Shown here one piece after another: positions 17,171 through 25,384 of a stretch of DNA of 64,000 nucleotides (positions are counted from its first letter, which is position 1; the number at the start of each line of letters is the position of its first letter). Where the stretch lies: positions 105,378 to 169,377 of the forward strand of contig JAKLKC010000006.1 in the NCBI GenBank assembly GCA_023150875.1. The letters are read 5' to 3'. The DNA is from Myxococcota bacterium (GTDB lineage Bacteria > Myxococcota_A > UBA796 > UBA9615 > JAKLKC01). Made by a program: the position numbers and the translations under genes. Below the pieces are notes generated by a model. It ran no database searches, had not been told where the DNA came from, and worked only from the letters and a program-made list of their open reading frames with translations.

Positions 17171-17424
17171 GGGCCCAAGCGGCCAGGCAGGGAACTACGA
17201 AACACGCGAAAGGCGCGAAACAGGACCTTTCGCGTGTTTCGCGCATTTCGTAGTTTCAACATGCCCATCCGCTCGGCACCCACAACTCCGGGCCTCCCAC
17301 CTCTTCCCTTTGCGTTCTCTGTGGGCCCCGGACGGGCCGCTCTGTGCCTCTGTGGGCGAGCCCAGGACGGCGAGCCATTTACGCCGGCCGGCTGTTGTCA
17401 CGAACCGCCCTGGGTGGCAGCCGG
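17171..17424. repeat. Copy 2 of 254-bp palindromic intergenic repeat
   Basis: A near-perfect direct copy of 16847-17100 differing at scattered bases (for example ACAAGACC against ACAGGACC in the loop and CTGCGCC against CTGTGCC later). It ends 36 bases before the start codon of the sulfatase-like gene, so promoter signals of that gene probably lie within it. Confidence 0.85.
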
Positions 17425-17460
17425 ATAGGGATGGTTGCCTGCACCCGGAAGGGGAAACCG

Positions 17461-18887
17461 ATGCGGATGTGCTACTTCGCGGCCACCCTGATCCTGCTGG
17501 CCACGGCGTGTACCTCCCCCGCCGAAGACGGCTTCACCGCGGATGCGCCCTCTGGCGAGGGCGAGACGGATCTGGTCAAAAGGACCGGGCCCTCGATGAT
17601 GGCCTGTCCGCGACCCACGACGGCATCGTGCTGATCGTGATCGACACATGGCGCGCCGACGCATTCGTCAACGACCTGATGCCCGCCCTCACCGCCTACG
17701 GCGAGGGCGGTGTCGTCTTCCGAAACGCCTACTCGTCGGGCAACTGGACCCTTACGGGGACGACCGGCATCCTCGCGGGAACCGTGCCATCCGAGCACGA
17801 GCTTCTGAGCCAGTATCCGGAGGTCGGGGAGTACGGTTGGCTCCAGGACGACATCCTGCTCCTCCCGGACGTCCTCGAGTACCGGAGCTACCAGGTCAGT
17901 AATAACTGGATTGCGGCATGCGGCGGCATCGCCGAGCGCTTCGATGTGGACCTCAACCCTCCCCCGCTGGGGATGACCCTCGAAGAGCTGGTGGACGAAG
18001 AGGTCGTTTCCCAAACGACTCCCGCCATCATCGCGGACATCCTGGGCGAGGACAGAGTGTACTTCGTCCATTACCAGTTGCTCACACCCCACTTCCCATA
18101 CTGCATCGAAGGAGTAGATACGGTCGTCAACGGGTTCGAGATGTGCGTGGACACGGAACCTCTCTCGGACGAGGAGCTCGCGCAACTCCAAGCGGACTTC
18201 CAGATCGCCCACGCGGCGGATCCGGACTCGTTCCTGGAGGGCATGCGGGCGCTCTACGACGAGCAGGTCCGCCAGGCGGACGAGTTCGTCGCGGGGATCG
18301 TGGAGCAGTACCGGGCCGCCGACCTGCGCCCGCTGTTCGTAGTCACGTCCGACCATGGAGAGGCATTCCTGGAGCACGACAACCTGTTCCACGGTGACGA
18401 CCTGCACCAGGAGCAGGTAGCCGTCCCGCTGATCATGTGGGGCCCGGGCGTACCGCGCGCGCCCGCCGTCGAGACGGTGGTATCCACCGTGGACATCTTC
18501 CCCACCCTCCTGGACTTCGCCGAGACCGTGTGGGAGAGCGACCAACTCATCGGCCGCAGCCTACGACCGCTAATGCACGAAGACGCCGAGACGCTGTCGA
18601 GAGCACAGTACGAGTACTTCGCCTTCGACCAGGAGACCCAGCAGATCGCCCTCTTGTCCGGAATCACGGCTTCGGTTCCAATCGAAGAGGGGACATGGAC
18701 CCTCATGGAAGAACGAGGGGACCCGGTCCTCGGGTTCGAGCCCAAGCTCTTCGACCAGATGGCCGATCCGGGGCAGGTCGAGGATCTGGCCGAGGACCCA
18801 TATTTCTCCGGAGTGCTCGATACGCTGTCCGAACTCAACGTGGTGTTGCCCCACACAGAGTGGGAGGATCGCTGGTACGGCTTGTGA
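17461..18887 (+). CDS. Sulfatase-like (alkaline-phosphatase superfamily) lipoprotein with an apparent -1 frameshift
   Basis: The start is fixed by GGAAGGGG six bases upstream and a lipoprotein signal peptide (MRMCYFAATLILLATAC). The catalytic domain lies in a different frame: a shift of -1 at the AAAA run 17578-17581 joins DLVK to KDRALDDG and then to the sulfatase opening IVLIVIDTWRADAF. Later motifs are intact (VTSDHGEAFLEHDNLFHGDD, VPLIMWGPGVP). The nucleophile region reads NWTLTGTTGILAGTVPSEH: a Thr replaces the Cys/Ser that is converted to formylglycine in true sulfatases, so a phosphoglycerol-transferase or phosphodiesterase-like activity is more likely than sulfatase. The frameshift could be a mutation, a sequencing error or programmed slippage; the four-A run is short for the last. 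It lies directly downstream of the repeat pair, and its codon usage includes more A/T-ending codons than neighbours. Confidence 0.75.
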
Positions 18888-19487
18888 GAAACTGCCTGTA
18901 CGACAGTCCGCAGGGCAGCGGCATCGAACCTGGCGGCGATCCATTCCAGACGTACCCGGGGGCGCAGTGGCGGGACGACCTCATCTCGCCGTGGCGAGAC
19001 GCAGGCGCCTCCGCCTGGACTTCCACCCACCAGGAGCTTTACGACGCGGTTCTCGACTGCCACGTCGCCTCGGACCACGCCTACGACGTCCTCTGGGATG
19101 AACAATACTGGGAGTCCTGCGGACTCGTCCCGCTCATCGGGGCGGTCGAGGCTGCCCGGACCGAGCCCGAGGACGTCGCGATCCCGAGCGCGCAGGCGCG
19201 ATGACCCTTGGATTGCCGACATGGACGGCGACGGGTGGTCCGATGTCGTCATCGGGAGCCCGTGCCCCGACGACCATGCCGGCCGGACCTGGCTGGTGTC
19301 CGGTGGGGCGCTCTCCCAAGGCCGCACCGTGGACGAGGACAATCCGGGCGCCGTGCTCGTCACCATCCACGGCCAGGTCCCGGGAGGGCTGAGCGGGGAC
19401 GCCGTCGGCGCCATCCCGGACTTGGACGGCGACGGCCTCCCCGAGATCGCGATCGGCGCACCCGGCTATCCATCGGCGGCGTGGTAG
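18888..19487 (+). pseudogene. Decayed gene remnants, including an FG-GAP fragment
   Basis: Two frames carry protein-like sequence without proper starts. One, ending at 19204, reads QWRDDLISPWRDAGASAW...DVLWDEQYWESCGLVPLIGAVEAA, which I do not recognise. The other, about 19200-19487, encodes two FG-GAP units (IADMDGDGWSDVVIGSPCP and IPDLDGDGLPEIAIGAPGY) and stops abruptly. The FG-GAP piece resembles the intact lipoproteins encoded on the opposite strand just downstream, so it is probably a truncated relative. Confidence 0.55.
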
Positions 19488-19586
19488 CGCCCCGCGGGCG
19501 TCGAGGAGCGGCGCGCAGGGCCCCCCGCGCCCTCCGGTCCGTCACGAGGCCGTCGTCTCCTCTCTGCGACTCGTCGACATCGGACC

Positions 19587-19610
19587 GTGACGGGCGGACC
19601 GCCCCGTCAC
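19587..19610 (-). terminator. Hairpin at the 3' end of the FG-GAP lipoprotein gene
   Basis: GTGACGGG (19587-19594) and CCCGTCAC (19603-19610) form a perfect 8-bp stem with a GC-rich 8-base loop overlapping the stop codon at 19607-19609. There is no clear T-run. It separates two converging coding regions. Confidence 0.4.
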
Positions 19611-21241
19611 AGGTCGGGATCGGAGACGACGTAGACCGTCGAGCCGGCGCCGGCGCCCGCGACCAGCTCCGGTCGGCCGTCTCCGTCGAGGTCGCAGCGG
19701 GTCTGCACCGAGCTGCCGAGCTGCCCGTGGTCGTAGATCGGGTCGCGGAGCAGCTCGGCATCCGCGGAGTCCAGGTCCAGCCCATCCGCCACGGGACCGC
19801 GAAACAGCATCACCCGCCCGGCGAAGAGGCCCAGGTCGTAGCTGGCGCCGTAGGCGCCGAGGAGCACGTCCGACAGGCCGTCGCCGTCGAGGTCTCCTCC
19901 CCCGAAGTAGCGGCCGAGGCCGTCCAGGATCTGGGCGTAGGCGCGGTCGGGGACGTCGGCCAGGTACGTCTCGCCCTCCAGGGGGCCTCGGACCAGGTAG
20001 ACCGCGCCCTCCAGGAACTCACCGTGCCCCGGGGCGCCCACCAGCAGGTCGGTGTACCCGTCTCCGTCCACGTCCCCGGCCGCCGCCACGGCGGAGCCGG
20101 CCTCGTCGCCCTCCTCCTCGGCGAGCAGGACGGCCCCGACGCCCCCGCCCACCTCCATCGGGCCCGCGAACGGACCGGGGGCGACGAAGGCCGCGCCCCC
20201 GCCGCCGCCCAGGTCCCCAGGGGCGCCGATCAGCAGGTCCCCGTAGCCGTCCCCGTCGGCGTCCCCGAGGGGGGCGATGGCCGCGCCGAAGGAAGTGGCG
20301 TGATGGCTCAGGGCCGACTCGCGCACGACAGCGGGCGCGCCGGCGAGAGACCATGTCACGCCGGGGGGACCGTACAGGACGGACACGGCACCGTACCCAT
20401 CCCCCGGAGCGCCGATGGCGAGGTCCCCATATCCGTCGCCGTCGAGGTCGGCCGCGGCCACCGCGGCGCCCGCCTCGTCATAGGCCGAGGCACCGATCAG
20501 GACCGCGTCCGCCGCCTCGATCCCCCGCACTCCTACGGCGGGGCCGAGGAAGACGTGGACCGAGCCCGCGTCGGCCCCACCGGCGTCGTCGCGGGGCAGG
20601 GCGACCGCCAGGTCATCGATCCCGTCCCCGTCCAGGTCGCCCGCGGGAAAAGCCTCGAGGGAGTCGCCCCACTCGACATCCACGTTGATCCGAGCGTCGT
20701 AGGGAGGGAGGTACCTCAGCCCCCCGAACGGCCCGAACGCGATCGCGGCGCCGTCCTCCTCCATCAGCAGGTCCTCCCACCCGTCCCCGTTCACGTCCCC
20801 GGCGCAGCGCACCGGTCCGAAGCCGTCCAGCAGGACCGCGTCCAAGACCTCGGAGATCGGCCTCCTCCCGGCGATCCGGCACTCCGCCGCGCCGCCGTCG
20901 CAGTCGTCGTCCACGCCGTTGCCGCACACCTCGTCGGCGCCGGGGTGGACGTCGGGATCGGCGTCGTCGCAGTCCTCCCCCACGATGGATCCGTCTCCGT
21001 CCTCGTCCGCCGGCGCCGTGTCGTCGTCCGCCCCGGAGTCGTCGTCCGGAACCACGGTGTCGTCGTCCGGGACCGCGGAGTCGTCGTCGGGAGGCGAGGC
21101 GTCGTCGTCGGGTGGATCCGCGTCCTCGCCCGGATCGCCGCCCACCGGCCCGCAGCCCGGCCCCTGGAGCAGGGCGACGAGCGCCCACGCCAGCACACAC
21201 CCGCGACGCGGCGGGGCGACGTCAGGGGAGGGGCGTCGCAC
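19607..21241 (-). CDS. FG-GAP repeat lipoprotein with DDDSA linker and MopE-type motif
   Basis: With a GTG start at 21241 the 544-residue product opens with Arg-rich n-region and a hydrophobic segment ending in a Cys (CVLAWALVALLQGPGC). Next is an acidic linker (PPDDDASPPDDDSAVPDDDT), a MopE-type metal-binding unit (GEDCDDADPDVHPGADEVCG...DDDCDGG), then about seven FG-GAP propeller repeats (AGDVNGDGWEDLL, AADLDGDGYGDLAIGAPGD, AGDVDGDGYTDLLVGAPGHG). These imply a calcium-dependent integrin-alpha-like beta-propeller on the cell surface. The start overlaps the end of the upstream paralogue by 20 bases; an internal GTG at 21196 is an alternative. No enzymatic motif is visible, so a binding or adhesion role is inferred. 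Confidence 0.82.
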   Translation of the reverse strand: MRRPSPDVAPPRRGCVLAWALVALLQGPGCGPVGGDPGEDADPPDDDASPPDDDSAVPDDDTVVPDDDSGADDDTAPADEDGDGSIVGEDCDDADPDVHPGADEVCGNGVDDDCDGGAAECRIAGRRPISEVLDAVLLDGFGPVRCAGDVNGDGWEDLLMEEDGAAIAFGPFGGLRYLPPYDARINVDVEWGDSLEAFPAGDLDGDGIDDLAVALPRDDAGGADAGSVHVFLGPAVGVRGIEAADAVLIGASAYDEAGAAVAAADLDGDGYGDLAIGAPGDGYGAVSVLYGPPGVTWSLAGAPAVVRESALSHHATSFGAAIAPLGDADGDGYGDLLIGAPGDLGGGGGAAFVAPGPFAGPMEVGGGVGAVLLAEEEGDEAGSAVAAAGDVDGDGYTDLLVGAPGHGEFLEGAVYLVRGPLEGETYLADVPDRAYAQILDGLGRYFGGGDLDGDGLSDVLLGAYGASYDLGLFAGRVMLFRGPVADGLDLDSADAELLRDPIYDHGQLGSSVQTRCDLDGDGRPELVAGAGAGSTVYVVSDPDL

Positions 21242-23450
21242 CGCGCCCCCGGAACACGTACACCGCCCCTCCCGACTCGGCGAGCCCGCTGTCCTCGGGG
21301 ACGCCCACCGCCACGTCGTCCAGTCCGTCGCCGTCCAGGTCCCCCGCCGAGGCGACCACCGTGCCGAGCCCCGGGGCCGGTCCCGAGGATCGGAAGGTGA
21401 CGTCGGCGGTCCCGGCGGGTCTCTCGCCGGTATCGAAGGGGCCGTAGAACAGGTGGACGGCCTCATCGCCGGCCGCTCCGACGGCGAGGTCCCGGACGCC
21501 GTCGCCGCTCACGTCCCCCAGGACGGCCAGGGCGCCCCCGAGCCCGGCGCCCTCCGTCTCGCCGTGGAACCACGGCAGGCCATGGGTGAGGTCCAGGTCC
21601 GCCGCCACGGGGCCGCGGACGAGGTAGGCGGCACCGGCGTCCGGGCCGGAGCACGTGGGGTAGAAAGCGGGCTCGCAGGGCACGGCGTCAGTGCCCGGGG
21701 CGCCCACCAGGAAGTCGGCGATCCCGTCGCCGTCGACGTCCCCCGCGGCCGAGAGCGCCGCGCCCACCCCGCCGTCGCCACTGTGCCAGTCCACCGCCAG
21801 GCGGCTGGAAAGGAGCTCCAAGTACTCCGTGGCCGCGGGGCCCGGTCCCGGGACGAGGCGCACCTCCTGATAGTCCGACGATCCGCCCAGCCCGACGAGG
21901 AGATCGGCGAGGCCGTCCCCAGTCACGTCGCCGGGGGCCGCCAAGGTCCCGCCGGCTCGCCCCCAGCTCCTCGATCCCAGCAACCGGTCGGGCCCGTCCG
22001 CCAGGGAGTGGACCCCAGGGGGGAAGGGGCCGCGGACGACGTACACCACGCCCCCGCCGTAGGCGCCGTCGTCCGCGTCCGGGGCGCTCAGGGCCAGGTC
22101 GCCGTATCCGTCGCCGTCCATATCCCCCGTCGCCACGGCGATCTCCCCGATGCGATGTTCGTCCGACTCGCCCACGAACACGGAACCGGCCTCCGCCAGG
22201 TGGACGTCTCCGGACAGCGGCCCGTGCAGGACGGCCACGGCCCCCCGGTGGTAGTCATCGTCGATCCCCGGCGCCGTCACCAGCACGTCGGCGTACCCGT
22301 CCCCGTCCAGGTCGCCCGCGGACGAGACGCTGGCCCCCGTGTGACCGAACGGGATCTGGGCGAGGATCCGGACGTCTGCGTCCGAGAGGTCCACGTCGCC
22401 GGAGACGGGGCCCAGGAGGACGTAAGCGACGCCCGGCGGGTCGTTCGCGGCCCCTCCGCCCGGCGCCCCGATGATGAGGTCCGCGTAACCGTCCCCGTCG
22501 ACGTCCCCCGCCGAGGCGACGGAGGAGCCCGCCAGCCCTCCCGCCAGGGTCCCCCGGATCACGAAGTCGGCGGACCCGAGGAGCACCTCGCCCTCGAGGG
22601 GGCAGGGCGAGTCCACGGTCCCGTCGCCGTCGTTGTCCAAGCCGTCGCCGCACACCTCCGAAGCCGAGAAGTCGGCGCCGTCGCAGTCCCAGTCCAGGCC
22701 GTCCCCCGGGGCGTCGGCCGATCCGTCGCCGCCGTCGCAGTCGGAGTCGATCCCGTCGCCGCACACCTCCGGCGCACCCGCGTAGACGGCCGGATCCCCG
22801 TCGTCGCAGTCCCCCTCCATCCACGAGGGACAGCCGGCGTCGGCGAGCCGCCCGTCCCCGTCCGCGTCCCAGGCGTCGTCCACCGCGCCGTCGCAGTCGG
22901 TGTCCACCCCGTCGCACGCTTCCGGAGCGCCGGGGTGGATCCACGGCGCGTAGTCGTCGCAGTCGGGGGCGCCGATGTCCAGGACCGTGTATCCGTACCC
23001 CGGCAGGCAGCCGACGTACTCGTCGGCGGGATCGCCGTAACCGTCCCCGTCGCGGTCGTAGTACCACGCGACGCGGTCCACCGAGCCGTCGCAGTCGTTG
23101 TCCACCAGGTCGCAGACCTCGACGGCGCCGGGGTGGGCGTTGGGATCGGAGTCGTCGCAGTCCTCGCCGGCCGGCGAGCCGTCCCCGTCGCCGTCGGGTG
23201 GGGCGGAGTCGTCGTCCGCCGCGGAGTCGTCGTCCGGGGCGGAGTCGTCGTCCGGGGCGGAGTCGTCGTCCGGCGCGCTGTCGTCGTCCGGCGCGCTGTC
23301 GTCGTCCGGGACGCTGTCGTCGTCCGGATCGCCGTCGTCCTCCCTCGCGTCCCCGCCTCCCTCGGGCCCCCACGAGCAGCCGGCGACCGCGGCCACCCCG
23401 GCGAGGGCCAGCACCCACCCAGCGGAAACACCGAGGATCCACCGGGACAT
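21222..23450 (-). CDS. Large FG-GAP lipoprotein with DDDSAP repeats and four MopE-type motifs
   Basis: The 742-residue product has a lipoprotein signal (WVLALAGVAAVAGC), an exact-repeat linker of six or more PDDDSA units, and MopE-type metal-binding repeats (DCDDSDPNAHPGAVEVCD..DNDCDGSVD, DCDDYAPWIHPGAPEACD, DCDDGDPAVYAGAPEVCG, EVCGDGLDNDGDGTVD). About seven FG-GAP repeats with DxDGDGxxD calcium loops follow. It is a paralogue of the next gene downstream, to which it is coupled by overlap, suggesting tandem duplication. Surface-exposed binding protein by inference. The DDDSA DNA is a near-perfect short tandem repeat and may vary in copy number. Confidence 0.88.
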   Translation of the reverse strand: MSRWILGVSAGWVLALAGVAAVAGCSWGPEGGGDAREDDGDPDDDSVPDDDSAPDDDSAPDDDSAPDDDSAPDDDSAADDDSAPPDGDGDGSPAGEDCDDSDPNAHPGAVEVCDLVDNDCDGSVDRVAWYYDRDGDGYGDPADEYVGCLPGYGYTVLDIGAPDCDDYAPWIHPGAPEACDGVDTDCDGAVDDAWDADGDGRLADAGCPSWMEGDCDDGDPAVYAGAPEVCGDGIDSDCDGGDGSADAPGDGLDWDCDGADFSASEVCGDGLDNDGDGTVDSPCPLEGEVLLGSADFVIRGTLAGGLAGSSVASAGDVDGDGYADLIIGAPGGGAANDPPGVAYVLLGPVSGDVDLSDADVRILAQIPFGHTGASVSSAGDLDGDGYADVLVTAPGIDDDYHRGAVAVLHGPLSGDVHLAEAGSVFVGESDEHRIGEIAVATGDMDGDGYGDLALSAPDADDGAYGGGVVYVVRGPFPPGVHSLADGPDRLLGSRSWGRAGGTLAAPGDVTGDGLADLLVGLGGSSDYQEVRLVPGPGPAATEYLELLSSRLAVDWHSGDGGVGAALSAAGDVDGDGIADFLVGAPGTDAVPCEPAFYPTCSGPDAGAAYLVRGPVAADLDLTHGLPWFHGETEGAGLGGALAVLGDVSGDGVRDLAVGAAGDEAVHLFYGPFDTGERPAGTADVTFRSSGPAPGLGTVVASAGDLDGDGLDDVAVGVPEDSGLAESGGAVYVFRGRGATPLP

Positions 23451-23528
23451 CGCTCCTTCTCCACCCTCCCGCCCGGGCGTCGCGGACGTCTCCCCCAGAC
23501 CCTGGGGCGGCGCCTGAGGTTAGGGCGC

Positions 23529-24287
23529 TCACCTCGGCAGGTCCCAGGCCCGCCTCAGCCGGCGGGCCGCCTGGCGCGAGACCTCCACCACGGCGCCGCC
23601 CCGGAGGTGGGCCAGGTAGCCGCCGGTGTCGATGGGCTCCAGGCGGAGGACGTGCTGGACGTTGAGGAGCGCCCGGCGCTGGGCGCGGACGAAGAGGTCC
23701 GGGGGAAGGCGTGCCTCCAGGTCCGCGAGGCGGTGGTCGGTGACGTAGACGGCCTCCCCCGCGTGGACCAGGCAGGAGGCGCCGTCCAGCGCGACGTGGC
23801 TGACGGTGGCGGGGTCCAGGAGCACCACGCCGCGGCGGGTGGCCACCGGCAGGCGGGCCAGGGGAGGGACCGGGCGGCCGTCGTCTTCGCCGTCGTGACT
23901 GCCCGCGGAAGGCGCCTCGGCCTCCCCCACGGCGCGGCGCACCCGGTCCAGGGCCCGGGCCAGCCGCGCCGCCTCCACGGGCTTGAGCAGGTAGTCCACC
24001 GCCTCGCGGTCGAAGGCCAGGACCGCGTGCTCGGCGTGGGCCGTCGTGAACACCACCCGGATCCCCGTGGCCCCCGCGAGGCCCAGGGCCTCCAGGCCCG
24101 TCAGGCCCGGCATCTCCACGTCCAGGAGCATCGCGTCGCCCACCCCCTCCCGCAGGCGCGCCAGGGCCTCGACGCCGTCGCGGCACTCCCCCAGCACCTC
24201 CACTCCCTCCATCGCCCCCAGCAGCCGCGCCAGCCGGCGCCGCGCCAGCAGCTCGTCGTCGGCGATCCACACCGTCAGGGGACGCAA
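23529..24287 (-). CDS. LytTR-family response regulator
   Basis: The 252-residue product has a receiver domain (VWIADDELLARRRLARLL; predicted phospho-acceptor D56 in LLDVEMPG; the late KP motif in YLLKPVEAARL) and a C-terminal LytTR DNA-binding domain (VVLLDPATVSHVALDG, LFVRAQRRALLNVQHVLRLEP). I used the TTG at 24287, which gives MRPLTVWIADDE, the usual distance before the acidic pair; a GTG at 24272 is possible. The TTG start overlaps the kinase stop by 13 bases, indicating a coupled LytS-type kinase/regulator pair. Confidence 0.88.
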   Translation of the reverse strand: MRPLTVWIADDELLARRRLARLLGAMEGVEVLGECRDGVEALARLREGVGDAMLLDVEMPGLTGLEALGLAGATGIRVVFTTAHAEHAVLAFDREAVDYLLKPVEAARLARALDRVRRAVGEAEAPSAGSHDGEDDGRPVPPLARLPVATRRGVVLLDPATVSHVALDGASCLVHAGEAVYVTDHRLADLEARLPPDLFVRAQRRALLNVQHVLRLEPIDTGGYLAHLRGGAVVEVSRQAARRLRRAWDLPR

Positions 24288-25384
24288 CCCTCGCCCTCCT
24301 CGCCGGCCCGCGCCGGCATCCGCACCTCCGCCACCGTCCCCTCCCCAGGGCCCGCGCCGATGGCAAAGGAGGCTCCGCCGCCGTAGGCCAGCTCCAGGCG
24401 CCTCTCCACCATGGACAGCCCCTCTCCCCCCGGCCGCCGACCCGCGAAGGGGCCGGGGTTGGAGATCCGGACCTCCAGACCCCCTCCCGCCAGCCCCCGC
24501 ACCCGGATCCCCACCGGCCCCACGTGCCCCCGGGCGGGGCCGTGCTTGACGGCGTTCTCCACCAGGGGCAGCAGGATCAGCGGTGGGAGCTCGGCCGCGG
24601 GCAAGGGTGCGGGGACGTTCCAGTCCACCAGGAAGCGGTCCGGATCCCGCACGCCGTGGAGGTCCAGCACCGAACGGACCACCCGCAGCTCCTCCGCCAG
24701 CGGCCACCAGGGCGCCCTCACCCCCGCCAGCACCCGCCGCAGCAGGGCCGAGAGCTCCAGGATCGCCCGCTCCGCCGTCGCCCCGTCCTCGCGGCACCAC
24801 TCGGCGATGGCGTTCAGGGTGTTGAACAGGAAGTGGGGGTCCAGGTGGGCCCGCAGGGCCATGAGCTGGGCGCGCTCCGCCTCCCTCTCCAGGGCCGCCG
24901 CCCGGGCGCGGGCCCGGGCGAGTCCCTGCTCCTGCTCCACGTCCCGGGCGAGGCCCCAGCCCCCCACCCAGAACAGGGCCGCCGACACGATGAGGTTGAC
25001 CCCCGCGGTCAGGAAGGTCTCGCCGAGGTGCAGGCGGGAGGGGACCCACCAGCCCAGGACCGCGGGGATGGCCCCCGCCAGGGCGTAGGCGGCGAGCCGA
25101 GGCGGCAGGGCGCGGGCGGCCAGGCCCGGCGGGAACAGGGCCCTCCACGCGAAGGGGCCGAAGGCGACGAAGGCCGCGCAGGTCGCCACCGCGATCCCCA
25201 CCGCGGCCCCGGTGCGGCTGAAGTGGTGCTGGGCCAACACCAGCGGCACGCACACCACGAGGATCGGCACCAGCCGCCGGGGGGCCAGCAGCGCCCGCGC
25301 CGTGTCCCGCCACAGCGCCAGCGGGCCGTCCCTCGCCCGCCCGAGAGCCGCTCGGCGATCCTCTGGAGCGTCAGGATCGCGCAC
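24275..25384 (-). CDS. LytS/AlgZ-type sensor histidine kinase (PF06580 family)
   Basis: The 369-residue product has four to five membrane helices (LVPILVVCVPLVLAQ, GIAVATCAAFVAFGP, AAYALAGAIPAVLGWW, NLIVSAALFWVGGWGL), a coiled-coil, the phospho-acceptor block LRAHLDPHFLFNTLNAIAEW (H184) and an ATP-binding domain with the N-box LPLVENAVKHG and a G-box GEGLSMVERRLELAYG. It partners the LytTR regulator downstream. The start is uncertain: GTG 25384 is the only standard start near the first helix and lies inside the 3' end of the DUF72 gene in another frame. Confidence 0.85.
   Translation of the reverse strand: MRDPDAPEDRRAALGRARDGPLALWRDTARALLAPRRLVPILVVCVPLVLAQHHFSRTGAAVGIAVATCAAFVAFGPFAWRALFPPGLAARALPPRLAAYALAGAIPAVLGWWVPSRLHLGETFLTAGVNLIVSAALFWVGGWGLARDVEQEQGLARARARAAALEREAERAQLMALRAHLDPHFLFNTLNAIAEWCREDGATAERAILELSALLRRVLAGVRAPWWPLAEELRVVRSVLDLHGVRDPDRFLVDWNVPAPLPAAELPPLILLPLVENAVKHGPARGHVGPVGIRVRGLAGGGLEVRISNPGPFAGRRPGGEGLSMVERRLELAYGGGASFAIGAGPGEGTVAEVRMPARAGEEGEGCVP

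Larger units (their letters stand above)
16449..17460. other. 1-kb gene-free spacer with duplicated palindromic repeat
   Basis: No convincing coding sequence. Short open frames here arise from the repeats. The stretch holds an inverted-site cluster at 16566-16681 and two 254-bp copies of a palindrome-containing element (16847-17100 and 17171-17424). Base composition is visibly more A/T-rich than the flanking genes, and the following genes are damaged, so this looks like an insertion- or recombination-prone accessory segment. Confidence 0.7.

Noticed and set aside
16657..17401. Several short paralogous frames (60-100 codons) within the repeat pair
   Set aside because: They exist because the 254-bp element is duplicated; they lack ribosome-binding sites and protein-like composition.
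20613..21200. Arg-rich minus-strand frames overlapping the FG-GAP lipoprotein genes
   Set aside because: Arg/Gly/Arg runs typical of the wrong frame of DDDS/GDGD-coding DNA.
22255..24366. Long minus-strand frame joining the LytTR region to the FG-GAP lipoprotein
   Set aside because: Off-frame shadow of two genes whose correct frames carry clear motifs.
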